Shown here piece after piece: positions 23,677 through 35,192 of a stretch of 64,000 nucleotides of DNA (within the stretch, counting starts at the first letter, position 1; each line of letters begins with the position of its first letter). Source of the DNA: Anthonomus grandis grandis (Eukaryota > Arthropoda > Insecta > Coleoptera > Curculionidae). The notes below the pieces were generated by a model that saw only the letters and a list, made by a program, of their open reading frames with translations, had not been told where the DNA came from and ran no database searches. The stretch spans positions 1,116,001 to 1,180,000 of the forward strand of contig NC_065551.1 of NCBI RefSeq assembly GCF_022605725.1. Reading direction: 5' to 3'. Position numbers and translations under genes: made by a program.

Positions 23677-24230
23677 TAAAATCCAAATTACTTTTCTATG
23701 CTTTAGATATAAAACTAATATTACAGTAATATTACTATTAAGTTTGTCTTTCTGAATAAAACTAGTGTCTATTTGGTCAAAATATAGTTTAATTGGTATA
23801 TAACTTGATTATTGTTTAATGTTCAACATGTTGAAGTAACAATAAACTTTTTTATTTATAATACACAAAAAAATCACCAACACAAATAAAATTAAAAAAA
23901 CCAACTGAAAATCTTACATTAAGAAAACAGGTAAACAAAAAATTAATATATATAATAAGGAACATCAAATATTCAAATACTTTTTGTAAGGATTACAAAT
24001 CAAAAACTCATTCTAATTAAACAAAAAAACATAACTTAAAAATGTATACTAGTGAACATATCTGAACATATCCAGGGTTATAAATATAAACTTTTTTTCA
24101 AAAATATTTCCTAAGTATGTCTAGTATTAAATATCACAATTTCCTAGAGGAACAAACAAACCTATAATTTTATTCAAACAAAATTAAAGCTAGAAACGTA
24201 GATTCCTCAAAATTCAGTCTGAATGTAGTT
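23677..24230. other. AT-rich spacer between convergent Harbinger 4 genes
   Basis: This is about 550 bp of AT-rich 3' untranslated sequence for both genes. No other feature is seen. Confidence 0.6.
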
Positions 24231-25368
24231 TTACATTTTCTTAGGGTTCTTGTTTCTTAAAATTTCACAGAGTTCAGTTAATTTTGTATTTAAAGTGTTG
24301 TCAATGTTTTCTAACCTATTTTCTAACTTTTGCAAACGATTATCAATATTCTCTAGAATATTGATTGTATCTTGATAATAATTGATTGTATCATGTTTTT
24401 TCTTTTTATTTGGGTTTCTCTCTTGTAGCTTTATATGGGCAAAATAATCATGGTCATCATCTGGACCTTTTCTTTTCTCTTGTTGAAGACTTTCATTTCT
24501 TTGTGTTGAGGGTGAGGAAACTAATAAATTTGAATCTGGCATATTTTCTAAATCAATTTGGGACACTATTTGCTGTACAGGGCTAACTGATAATGTTCCA
24601 GAAGTAATTGTAGATGTAGCAGAACATGTTTTCTTCTTTGGAATAACCAATTTTTCGTGATATGATTCAAACTAAAATGAACGGGAGGTATTTATGACAT
24701 TTTTTCAATCTTAATGTTTTTTTTATTGTTTAGGGATAATATAAGAGGAAGTATAAATATTTGTTTAAAACTTCTATTTATATTTGTTTAAGGCTTTGCT
24801 ATTAGTAACTTATTGCTACAAGGCAATATTATACTTACACCTTTTTCCTGTGTTCCACAGCCTTCAAAAAATGTCTTTCCAAGAATATTTAATAATCGGT
24901 TATCAGTGTCAGATATACCTTTATTTGTTAAAAGAGGCCCTCCTCCTGTTTGAGTCTGCTGTTTCTTTAATTCTGAAGCCCTCTTTTTTAAGTTGAGTTT
25001 ATAATCTGACCATGTCTAAAAAATAGGAGATAAAACTTCCTAAGAGACACATTTAAATTAACTAAATAATGCTGAATAGTTTTTCAAAATTCCAGACATC
25101 TATGCTCCATAATATATTTTAATTTAACTTTATTCTTATGTTGTTATAAATAATTCTAAAAAAAAATAACTTTTGCTACCCTTTGCCACTTTTCAGTTGT
25201 CCTTGTTCCATACCCTAATGAATTTAAGATATTTGCCAGTTCTTGCCATAGTTTTTTAAATTCCTGGCGGGCATTGGAGCAAGACAATCGCCCTCTGGCA
25301 AAATCCGGATATTCTTCGAAAAAATTTGCAAACGCAATCAAATGGTCCTCTCTAATTTTAAAGGACAT
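24231..25368 (-). CDS. Harbinger 4 SANT/Myb-like accessory protein (three exons, 268 aa)
   Basis: Exon 1 is 25368-25180 (donor GTAGCA), exon 2 is 25015-24839 (acceptor TTTTTAG, donor GTAAGT) and exon 3 is 24671-24231. All joins keep phase: 63, 59 and 146 codons plus stop. Exon 1 holds the Myb/SANT-like domain (FANFFEEYPDFARGRL, RQEFKKLWQELANIL, GTRTTEKWQR) and exon 2 begins TWSDYKLNLKKRASELKK. The C-terminus has a basic patch and a heptad-like coiled coil (LENIDNRLQKLENRLENI), suggesting self-association. Such proteins are the DNA-binding partner of Harbinger transposases. An alternative in-frame start 45 bases upstream is possible. Confidence 0.82.
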
Positions 25369-25761
25369 TTTAATAGTTTTATTAAAACTATCCTTAATCG
25401 CCAGACCGATCAAGAAAACAATAAATATGTGAGGTTAAGATACCATTTCGGCATCTACATCGATCACGACTGAAATGACAGTTCGAATCGTTACGTGTTG
25501 TCTCGGTTTTCCTAATAAGAATCGCGAAATCGTAGTAATCGAGACGAGACGTCTCGAAATAGTAAATAAGAATCGCACTGCTGATGCTGAGCGAAGCGAT
25601 GCGATGCGTCAAAATCAAACGACTGTCGATCATATGGCATGGCCTACGTGAGCGATTGCACGCGAGGAGCGGCGTACATACGATACAAAGCGATGTGACA
25701 TAATCAGTTGGGTTGATAATTTCGCGCGATTCGCACGTGATTGTCGGAACTAAATCAAAGC

Positions 25762-27765
25762 ATGGATCTAGAAATTTTAATCAATTTAATACAGGAACGT
25801 TCTGTTTTGTGGGACAAGAGAAATAAGAGTTACCACGACAGAGGTAACTCTCTCAAAAGGTCGGTGAAGTCATGGGAACGACATGTAAGTACAAAAATAT
25901 AAACAATAAGATCAAATTTATTCATTCCTATTTATAGGGTGTTGTTCAAAAAATTGTTTGAATGTCTCTCTTATTGTAATAGCTGCCCGGGATGAACCAT
26001 TAAACTTTTTTCCTAAATTGTGGTGCGGTGTTTTTGGCAAATACCGGTAGGTCTCACGAAAAGATGTGGTTTCGGCTTCGGTGATGGATTCCAAATCGCG
26101 AATTATATTGTGAAGCAAAGTGATTGTTTTCACTATATGCTCAGCATTTTCTATATTGGTTTTGATAGCTCTCTGTAAAATTCTAAATTTGGATACTATT
26201 GAGCCGAAAGAGCATTCCACCACCATTCTTGCCCGAGATAGGCGATAGTTATAGTTGTCTTTAGGGTCACCTTTAATTGTCGTCTTTTCTGGAAAAGGTC
26301 TCATTAGATATTGTTTCAGAGGGAATGCAGCATCTCCCACTAAATCGTATGGTGCTTCTATATTAGACCCTGGCAAATTTTCTTCTTTGGGTAGTTGCAG
26401 TCTTCCCAGTTCAAGAGCCTGTTTAAGGGGACAATTGTCAAACACTCCTGCGTCGTTATCTTTACCATAGGAGCCTACATCAACCATTACAAACTTATAA
26501 TTTGCATCAGTTACAGCCAGTAATCCGATTGAAAAGTAACCCTTGTAGTTATAATACATAGAACCAGAGTTTCTCGGTTTTTTTATGCGGATGTGTTTCC
26601 CGTCGATGCTTCCAATGCAGTGAGGATATTGCCATCTTTCCCAAAAGCTTTGCGCTATTAGTTTGAAGTCTTTTACAGTGGGTTTAGCAATGTGAACTGG
26701 TAATAATGTTTTCCATATGGCTATACAAACTTCTATGACAATCTTGGAAACAGATGATTTCGAAATTCTGAATGAGAAAGCGATTTGGCGAAATGTTACC
26801 CCAGTAGCCAAGTATCTGAAATCAAAATGTCATTCATTTATACAAGCTCTAAAAATTATTTGATGTAACAGAGTAAAACATTCAGAACAACCCGAGGAAC
26901 AGCCCTTGAAAAAAAAAATATTTTCATTACAGTACAACTGGAGTATGGAATAAAAGCAGATTTAATTCACAATTTTTTTGTTTCAGATGATACCGTCAAG
27001 AAAAAATGGAAACATCTGCGAGATACTTATTGTAGGGAATTAAAAAACATTCCAAAACCCCGTTCAGGAACTGATGCTGATAGCGAACCAAAATATAAAG
27101 GCACATGGCCTTATTTTGAATGGATGTCATTTTTAAGAATAATAATAAAGCCTCGAAAAACTACTGGTAACATCGGACAATCAGAAAATTTACAAGAATT
27201 CTCTAACGAAGAAAGCAATAGTACAATTCTATCGGAATCGGCAACTATGGATGACGAATCACAAAACACAGGTGAACATAATATAATTGTTGAAGAAATT
27301 AGTGAGCTTGAGTCGTGGATGTCTATGGCAGAGGACAGCAGTTCTACAGCAGAAACAGCATGTACGGAAAGCAATGATCACATCACTCTGCAACCAAGGA
27401 CTACGATTTCCACATCTGGGCTAGACACACAAGACTGCATCATTCTCCAACAGATGCCTACAAAGCGCGCAGCTCCAGTAACACAAAATCGCTCTTGTAA
27501 GAAAAAAAAAGTTGGCGAAGAATTTCATGAGGCTTTCCTTGAAATTGAAAGAGAGAAAATAAACTGTTTGCGTAAGGAACAAATCAACGAGGACGATGTT
27601 GACATATGCTGGTTCAAGTCTTTATTACCGTTTATGAAACAACTCCCAGCATTAAATAACCTGCAGTTTAGGACACATATGCAACAAATATTAATAAAAG
27701 AACTGGAAAAAAATGATTCAGCTTTGCCCTCCTCTAAGGTTACTCCTACAAACATGTTAGAGTAG
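25762..27765 (+). CDS. Harbinger 5 MADF-BESS protein
   Basis: Exon 1 is 25762-25884 (ATG to donor GTAAGT), 41 codons: INLIQERSVLWDKRNKSYH is the N-terminal MADF half. The 3' exon, up to the stop at 27763-27765, contains the rest of MADF (DDTVKKKWKHLRDTYCREL), a Ser/Thr-rich middle, a basic RSCKKKKV patch and a BESS motif (WFKSLLPFMKQLPALNN). Two acceptors are possible, at about 26931 and at 26986. Neither gives a clean phase with exon 1, so there may be a small undetected exon or a frameshift. The transposase exon lies antisense in the intron. Confidence 0.65.
25918..26817 (-). CDS. Harbinger 5 transposase, intact catalytic exon, no N-terminal exon
   Basis: After acceptor GATTTCAG the frame is open from 26817 to the stop at 25918, about 299 residues. 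Motifs in order are YLATGVTFRQIAFSFR (helix-turn-helix region), HCIGSIDGKHIRI (first Asp), VDVGSYGKDNDAGVF, DLVGDAAFPLKQ and ARMVVECSFGSIVSKFR (Glu). All catalytic motifs are present. The N-terminal exon that should lie to the right of the MADF-BESS exon was not found, so the gene is partial. It is completely nested in the MADF gene's intron on the opposite strand. Confidence 0.85.
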   Translation of the reverse strand, partial: RYLATGVTFRQIAFSFRISKSSVSKIVIEVCIAIWKTLLPVHIAKPTVKDFKLIAQSFWERWQYPHCIGSIDGKHIRIKKPRNSGSMYYNYKGYFSIGLLAVTDANYKFVMVDVGSYGKDNDAGVFDNCPLKQALELGRLQLPKEENLPGSNIEAPYDLVGDAAFPLKQYLMRPFPEKTTIKGDPKDNYNYRLSRARMVVECSFGSIVSKFRILQRAIKTNIENAEHIVKTITLLHNIIRDLESITEAETTSFRETYRYLPKTPHHNLGKKFNGSSRAAITIRETFKQFFEQHPINRNE

Positions 27766-28358
27766 ATCATAAGTAATAACCACTGTATTGAGATATTAAC
27801 TATATTATTTAGAATTTCATTAGATTTTTTTGTGAACTTTTTTTTTACATATGTCATATGTTAAGATACAGCAGAAATCTACAATAAGTTTTTGCTATGC
27901 TTACGCCATCTTTTTGTGAGGGGTAGTTGCAATTTGCAATTAAAAAATCATAGTTTTATAGAAAACACTACATATTTATTATAAAAAAATTGAAAATATA
28001 TAATATCAGTCATGTCATTATTGCAGACAAAATAAACAAAAATATAAAAAAAACAAAAACAAAAATATTTTTTAAAGAAGGAAATAAATAATCATTCTCA
28101 GATTGGTATAACAACAAAAATTATCTACTTAACACATTAAACTAACTAAACTAATATAATAGTATTAATAATAAAGTAGTCTAATAAAACTAAAAAAACA
28201 AAACAGGTTAAATAAATATATCTGGTAAACCTACATCACAATACTCAGGAATCATATCACATGGTTGATAGGTCTCATTTGTTTTTATATTTTCTATAAC
28301 AGAATTTGGTAATTCATAACTATCACAGCACTTTTCTACACTTTTAAGGCCATACGTC
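27766..28358. other. AT-rich region between Harbinger 5 and hAT 2
   Basis: This is AT-rich DNA with no supported gene. The boundary between the two elements lies somewhere here but no terminal repeat was recognised. Confidence 0.5.
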
Positions 28359-30345
28359 CTATGATATACATCCTATATATATCAAAGAAACTAAAGTATC
28401 AAAATTTAGCCGATTTCTGATTTTATTTTTAATAATGTTAAGTTGGCCGAACAACCTTTCAACTTCAGCATTGGAGTGTGGTAATACCAAAAGTTCTAAA
28501 GCAAATGAGGCTAAACTTTGCAATGGATTTTCATCATTTGCATCTTTAAAATCGGCAACTTCATACCAAAAATTCTTTGTATTTTTTGTTTCATTCCATT
28601 TTAGTAAGTGGATTTTTCTCCACTCAGCTTCAATAACATCAATTTCCATTTCAGTTTTTGAAAAATATTGTAATAATGGCACTATGGACTTCTTATTGTG
28701 GCAAAGTGCATTTGAAACACTTAAGTTTGATATTTTGTTTAAAATATCAAAGTTATTTGGGAGTCTCTGTCTAATTTCTTTTATTAAACTAATAATAAAG
28801 TTTAGCGACCTTTGCCTTAAAACTTTTTCTTCTTCTTGTACAATAGCCTTTTTTTCCTTAAGCATTGTCAGAGTATTTTCAAAATTATATCCTAAATAAC
28901 AGTTTGGGTCTACATAGTCTTCAATTTTTTCTTTAAAAATATCTATTTTTATATGGGGCAATTTAATTTTTGAGATAAGGGTGTCCAACAAATTTCTCAA
29001 TTCATCTAAAAGTTTAGTCGGGTTAGCATTATTGGATTCAAACAATTTATTTACTTTCTGAACCTCCACCAAAATATTTTTTAGTAATGCCATAAAAGCA
29101 TAATTTTTGTCATCATTATATATAGCAAAAAGTGTCTCTGCTGTATAACACCTTTCCTTATTCCTTACCATGCCAAAAAAATGTCTTTAATTCCAGCCAC
29201 TGGTCTAGGATTCTAGACACTGATGACTCTATGGACAGCCATCGAGTCTGACATGATTGTACAATTTTTCTTGGATCATGGTCATCATTTATAGTTTTGT
29301 ATAATAATTTATATTCATCTTGCCTTATTGATGATCTAGCAAACCAATCATAAATTTCCCTAATTAAAAACTCAATATTTCTTGGTAGGTGTTCAGTTGC
29401 TGCTGCACTAACGGCTAGCTGTAACGAGTGGCATACACACCTAAAAAATCAAATAAAATGCAAATTAGTATTAAATAATACGTTACGTTTAAATAATATA
29501 CATGTGTCGAAGACTCCTTAAGGTACATCACAATAATAATATATTAACCTGATTAAAACTAAGTTTGGAACATTTTCTTTTAACTTTTTATAGACACCAT
29601 TGTTTATGCCCACCATAACAGCTGCATTATCTGTGCCTATACCTTTTAACTTTTGTAATTTGAGCTTGTGTTTAGCTAACATTTCCTTGACCGCTGTAAC
29701 AATACCTTCAGCATCCACTTTTCTAAGTTCAGGCATTTCGAGAAATGTTTTTTTTTTACTCTTTTACCAATTTTATTTTTACTCTTGCTGTAATATATTA
29801 TGATAATGCCCAAATATGTTTTAATACTTATGTCTGTTGACTCATCAACAGAAGGCTATATGGTGATTCCCCAATATCATTTCTTAGATAATTTATGAAA
29901 TGAGGGGCCTGGACATTTTTTATAACATTTGTACATTTGGTTTCATGCATACTGAGTGTATCAGCAGCCGAGTGTCCTTTAAATGAATTTTTACATACGT
30001 TGGTAAGATGATCACATGCATTTATTGATGTGTGATTGGCAACATATAATGCTAGTCTTGCTTCAGCCCTTTTTTGGTCATATAGTTCAGAGTCCTTTTT
30101 AAATGGAATTTTTTGTTGTGATTTGCCGAAAACTATTTTGACATTCATTTTATGTTTTTTCGAAATGCTGTGGGCCTTAAGATCAGCATACCTATTTTGC
30201 AGTCTGTTACCACATGCCTTACATTTCGCAATCCGCCCTTCTGTTGAGTCCACTACACTTAACCATTAAAACAGGGGTCTTTCATCCAGGAATCTCGAAA
30301 TTTTTGCTTGTAGGTTTTGGACATATTTAACTAAAAAATATAGTT
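28359..30345 (-). pseudogene. hAT transposase 2 (C2H2/BED-like finger, dimerisation domain)
   Basis: The minus reading starts at about 30327 (TYKQKFRDSWMKDPCF) and shifts frame near 30270. It has a finger (AKCKACGNRLQNRYADLKAH) at 30240-30150, then SPYSLLL with a frameshift near 29848. The catalytic-region piece ESTDISIKTYLG and KGIGTDNAAVMVGINNG (to about 29552) is followed by an intron (acceptor TTTTTTAG near 29442) and CVCHSLQLAVSAA. A further frameshift lies in a homopolymer near 29180. The C-terminal part (29171-28359) ends with the dimerisation motif LPHSNAEVERLFGQLNIIKN. Three frameshifts make it dead, but long frames remain. Termini were not found. Confidence 0.85.
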
Positions 30346-30548
30346 ATAATTTTTGATTTCTATTTAAAAAAACAACTTTTATTACCTCTGATTATAACAA
30401 ATAAACAAATTGTATTATTACTAATTAGTTGTACTAATATTAGTAAGCAATAATCATACATAGATTAAAGAGAGGTATGATAATCATAACATAAACATAA
30501 ATATAGTATAACACGCGTTGACGTTGACATTAGTAATGTATCTAGGCT
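30346..30548. other. AT-rich flank
   Basis: No gene or defined repeat is seen. Confidence 0.5.
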
Positions 30549-30657
30549 GCGTTCATCAGAACAAAGCGATGCAGAAGCGCTCGAAGCGCAGAAGCTTCCT
30601 TGAAGTTCAGCAGAAAAAATTGCATCGCTTTAGTAAGCGCTTTATTCTGATGAACGC
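30549..30657. repeat. Short foldback repeat, about 109 bp
   Basis: The inverted arms are GCGTTCATCAGAACAAAGCG (30549-30568) and 30638-30657, whose reverse complement differs at one base. Secondary GCGCTT and GATGCG motifs lie between and just beyond (to about 30731). It is a MITE-like or terminal-repeat fragment at the left edge of the P element. No TSD is secure. Confidence 0.7.
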
Positions 30658-30849
30658 GACCGTATTGGCGCTTTCTCAAGTGACGAGCGGGTTGCCTAAA
30701 ATGATGTTGCCAACTGATGCGCTTTACTAAAAAATTTGAAAATAACAAAAGTACCATCATTTTGCAAAATATCATATTTTCACTAAAAATTCCGCTAAAA
30801 AATTTCATTTCCACTAAAATTTAAACTTACATTCATTCTATTTTTACAG

Positions 30850-33800
30850 AGCCATGGCAGGATATGGGCAATGAAAGCCAATCGAGAGGACCTATCGGAA
30901 AAACTTTCGGACTTATATAAAAGCTATCGGTTATGCGAAAATCATTTTGAAGAAAATATGTTTACAAGTCACCTTCATACTCGATTGATAGCTACTGCAA
31001 CGCCAACTCTATTTCCGTCTATTGAAGGCAGTTCTAAAACTGCAGTACATGATCATTCCTATAGTACACTCCCCTTACTTTCTGCAAAAATACGAATTCT
31101 TGATGATAGAATAATAGTTCCAGCTATTGCAGAAGATAAGGGGTCATTAATTGTTGTCCAGCTGTTGCAAGAACTGACTCAGGTATTTACACTATTATTT
31201 TATAATATAGGTTTAATATACAGGGGTGCAGTGGCATGTCGTGAGGTTTGTGTTTGGAGGGGCGCCCTAGAAGTAAAACAGCAAATAGAAAAATAGGTAA
31301 AATTCCGCCGCAGGTGGCACGCCCAAAACGCCCAAACGTATATTTTTAACCAAAAAAAAATTATTTATTGCTTATTTTTTATTCTAAAGTTTTGTTTTAT
31401 TATAAAATTATTAAATTTAAAACGAAATGAACGAATTTTTTTTGTTTCGATATTTATTTTTGGTGAAGTGGTACCTACTATACCTGAATAGACGGCACTA
31501 GTAGGTACCATAAAGAAATTATGTAAAAATTGGCTTTTTAAGATATTTTGCGAATGAAATTTCAAATTTGGGTAAAACAAAAAAAATAGTGAACAGTTAA
31601 AAAAGGGGGTATGCACTCTTTTCCCCTCATCTCTTTTTTCTTGCAACGCCTATGCATATGAAATCTATTTTTTAGGATAAACTCATCAATTATCTAATTT
31701 TTCTGTCTCTTAAAAAATTGATTCAATTCATATTTTTGCTGCATTTAATTTATGGGAACAAAATAAAGGGTATATTACTAACTGCCTTTCTCCATAATTC
31801 TCCACCCCAGAGATAAAAACGACTTATGTTTACATTATTCAAGTTTCATATTATAATGGTATTCATCATCACCAATCGATAAAGAAACCTCTTTGTTGGG
31901 CTTTAAAAACTAATTTTTTGATATTATATTATAATTTCACAAAAATATGATAGGGTGTTTTTAATTTAATACTACAAACTGTTTGTTTTAAGTTGAACAA
32001 TAATAATTGGTTTTTGTTTACTTGTTAAACTTTCTCTTCACTTTTTAATAAATAAATATGATATAAAACGGTATCATTTTGTTACTTCTCCTGGTGCATG
32101 TAAAAAAATCATTTAATTATTTCCAAATTTAAGTATAATGTATTTTTTCAGCTAATCAAACAATTACAGTTGACACCGAGTTCGAAGCCCATGTTTCAAT
32201 TGGTAGCAATCTTCCAAATGTTATTAGTCCTCCTTTGATGTCTCCAACATCTACCCAAACATCGATCAGTTTGAGTTCAGATACTCCGAGGAAGGTAAAA
32301 TATAGGCATACTATTAGGTCATTAACGGCAGAAAACAAATATTTGCGACAAAGGGTTCAGGGACTTGAAAATCAATTGGAAAATAACTTAGATAATATAT
32401 CTCTGAACCAATATATGTCTCTGACATTTAAATTTTGCAAGTTGGAAGACACTGCTAAGTGTATTAATGTGCAAGTAGCACAAGGGAATAAGAAAGCAAA
32501 GGGTAGACGTTATAGTAAAGATTTTAAACTTGAATGCTTGCCTATATATTTTTCTGGGCTCCGAGTTTACAAAAAATATTTAAAGAAGAAATATTGTCTT
32601 CCCTCACCAAACACATTGCTACAGGAAATGAAAGCAGTTAAAATAGAACCAGGATTAGATAACCCTCAATTTTATAAATTATTGAAAGCAAAGATTGACA
32701 GTTTTCAAAAACAAAAGAAATATTGCATATTATGTTTCGGCGAAATGTCCATTAAAGCTAATTTATTTTATGAACGCAATCAAGACTATATAATTGGGTT
32801 AGCCATAGGTGACAAAGGGGAAAAGATTTTTAAACCTACCTTGACTGCCTGCGTTCTCATGTGAATCCAGCGGAATTATTAAAGATCATTTTAACTGATG
32901 CTTTCCAAAAATTGGAAACTTTGGGCTAACGGTTTGTGCAGTTACTTCCGATATGGGATCCAATAACATTAAACTTTCAAATATTTTAAACGTCTCTCCA
33001 GAATATACTGGATTTTATTTAAACAATCAGTACATCTTTTATATTTTTGATGTTCCACATATTATCAAAGCGATTAGAAACATGCTAATGAAATACAACT
33101 TTTATTTCGATGGTAAAGAAATTTCGTGGCAATATAATAAAAGACTTTTATGAAATTGATAAAACATTTCCTGTGAAAGCAGCATTCAAATTAACAGATT
33201 CCCACATATATCCATCTAATTTTCAAAAGATGAAAGTCAAATTAGCCACCCAAGTATTTAGCTATTCAGTTCATGTGCGTTTGAGTTTTTACATAAGATT
33301 TGGATACCTTCCTGCAAAAGCTACTGAAACCGCGCAATTTGTAAACACAATGGATCGTCTTTTCGATATTTTAAATTCATCCCAAACTTTTGCGTCGAAA
33401 AAATATAATGCTGCATTTAAAGGAACAGCCGTTCAATTGGAGTTCTTACGGGAATGTTTGTCTTTGATCGAAAAACTTGAGGTTCGAGACAGAAATAATA
33501 TTAACATCGCGAATAAAATTAGGTTCATTAAATGTATTAAAATTTCCATAAATTGCGTCATAAATTTATATAATTTTCTTCGTGACACTGCTGGATTCGA
33601 ACATTTAGGTACTTACCAAAAGATTAAACCAAGATTGTCTTGAAAATCATTTTGGTAAAATAAGAAGTGAAAACGGAAATTGCATCAACCCGACCGCCAT
33701 ACAGTTTCAGAGGACTTTTAAGAAATTGCAGTGCGTTAACCTGCTTAATTCAGGTGCAGAAAATTGTGAGGCAGATGCTGATCAAACGCTTTAAGGCTTC

Positions 33801-34310
33801 CTGACTTAAAAGACGATTTTGTACCTGAGGATGAGGAGGTTGAAAAGGGAAATAATTCAAACATTGTAATAAATAGCATGGTTTACTCAAAAGATGAGCT
33901 ATTGCAAAAGAATTTTATTATGTACGTATGCGGATACCTTATAAAACAAACTTTGCGGATTCACTCTTGTGATACTTGCATTTTATACAGTAAAGAACAC
34001 ACTGAATTGGATGACTCTTCATTTTATTGTTTTTTAAAAGCATAAGCAAATGCCAACAAAGATACATTTGGAAATCTGAAAATGCCAAATGATAAATTTG
34101 TCGAGCTAATTTGAAGAATTGAAATGATATTTCAAGAGAATTTTGGAAAATTAGCTACAACAAAAAATATTTGTAGTACACTTTTAATTTTAAGCGATAT
34201 GTTACTTTTTTCCCATCCTTGTAAATATTTCCCAAAAGAATTTGTACTAAGATTGTATTTAAGAGTAAGAATTTATTACACATTAAAAACAATAAATAGC
34301 AATTAAAAAA
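30850..34310 (+). pseudogene. P-element transposase (THAP9-like), broken
   Basis: The first recognisable exon starts at about 30850 after TTTTTACAG and carries the C-terminal half of a THAP domain (SYRLCENHFEENMF, ATATPTLFPS), ending at about 31182 (donor GTATTT). After a 970-bp intron, exon 32153-32863 has a leucine-rich coil (LTAENKYLRQRVQGLENQL), the central region (GRRYSKDFKLECLPIYFSG, LLQEMKAVKIEPGL) and the start of the RNase H-like part (CILCFGEMSIKANL). Further pieces are at 32953-33153 (FDVPHIIKAIRNML), 33110-33643 (FKLTDSHIYPSNFQKMKVKL), 33643-33790 and 33880-34303. Several frameshifts and stops occur, and the 5' exon with the first Cys pair of the THAP finger is missing. Confidence 0.85.
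31183..32152 (+). other. Intron of the P-element gene
   Basis: About 970 bp, bounded by GTATTT and TTTTTTCAG. It is mostly AT-rich, with a slightly GC-richer patch at 31215-31340 that might be an older insertion. No coding sequence is supported. Confidence 0.5.
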
Positions 34311-34946
34311 AAATAAACAAAAATAAGCTAATAATATGGAGAAACCTTTAAAATACATACAATAAAATGGAAAAACCCACTACCATATCAGTGTAAATAG
34401 CGATTAGATTTAGGTAGTAAAATTTTTATTTATGAGCAAAACCCACTTTTATATTATTGTAAATATTAAATAAATAGTGATTAGATTTAAATTTTAAATA
34501 TTTCTATATTAGTTAAGCTTATTGTTTTCTTATAAAAGATAGAGATCTGTAAAGATCTTTAGGCATGATTTAAAATAGGCAATAAAATGTATTAAAACTC
34601 TAAACTACGTAATTTTATTATGTACCAAACCTTTCCATTCACACTTTTTTTTATTAAATTCATTTGCGATATTGATTTAATCGAACATCGATATTACTGT
34701 TCTATTATTATGATCATTAATCATTCGGAAATAAAAGCAATCAAATATCTCGTTTATCTAGGTAAAACATTTATTTCCTACCTATTGGATAGCTAATTTC
34801 ATTATAATATCTGTATTAGATAGTCTAGTATTAAAATAAAGCTCAAAAATTACCTACTACGGTACTGTCGGGCCTAAACGAAACATTTTGCTCAATAATA
34901 AAAAACCTTTTAATCAGGCCCTGACTCTTACCCCAAGCGAGAGAAA
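34311..34946. other. AT-rich non-coding stretch
   Basis: This is the 3' flank of the P element. No gene is seen. Confidence 0.5.
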
Positions 34947-35037
34947 GACAATACCACAGATGTAAATAGCTCCGCTCCGTGATTAGAAACATCCGCTCCG
35001 TGCGGAGCTATTACATCTGTGGTGGGTGACAATACCA
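34947..35037. mobile_element. Tiny hAT-like hairpin insertion with target duplication
   Basis: Direct repeats GACAATACC (34947-34955 and 35028-35036) flank a hairpin of about 70 bp. Its arms are CCACAGATGTAA-TAGCTCCG (34954-34974) and 35003-35022 in inverse orientation, with a GCTCCGTG repeat in the loop. The outer sequence resembles hAT-type ends, so this looks like a minimal non-autonomous element. The exact insert boundary is ambiguous because arm and direct repeat overlap. Confidence 0.65.
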
Positions 35038-35192
35038 TTCCATCTCGCTTGCTTGCCGACCGCCAGATCAGAGACCGCTCAAAGTTGTGGACATTGTGGA
35101 GCTGTTCCGTAGTTAAGCTGTGACACAGGTGTCACCGATGACCGAAGTCAGCTGTTTACTGTTTGTTTTCTTTTTTTCTGTGATGGTGAATT
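35038..35192. other. Unassigned flank left of Harbinger 6
   Basis: No coding feature. The TTA at 35193-35195 is the left copy of the Harbinger 6 target duplication. Confidence 0.5.

Larger units (their letters stand above)
22287..25578. mobile_element. PIF/Harbinger element 4, both genes open
   Basis: The inverted ends are GTGCAATTCTCATT (22287-22300) and, in reverse complement from 25578, GTGCGATTCTTATT, matching at 12 of 14 positions. GTCTCG/CGAGAC motifs recur just inside both ends. The transposase is on plus (22528-23676) and a SANT/Myb protein on minus (25368-24231), tail to tail. Both genes splice to uninterrupted frames. A clear 3-bp TSD was not identified. Confidence 0.85.
25579..27900. 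mobile_element. PIF/Harbinger element 5, right end truncated
   Basis: It abuts the right end of Harbinger 4. MADF exon 1 (plus), the transposase C-terminal exon (minus) and the MADF-BESS exon (plus) follow in the same order as in Harbingers 1 and 6. The transposase N-terminal exon expected beyond 27765 is absent, so the right end is lost. The 180 bp before the MADF start is GC-rich with GCGATGCG-like motifs, presumably the subterminal region. No TIR pair could be shown. Confidence 0.75.

Noticed and set aside
25762..27765. MADF-BESS host transcription factor gene
   Set aside because: It shares position, order and antisense relation to a Harbinger transposase with three other copies in the window, so it belongs to the element.
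30850..34310. Host THAP9 gene
   Set aside because: Broken frames and transposon surroundings fit a decayed P element, not a domesticated gene.
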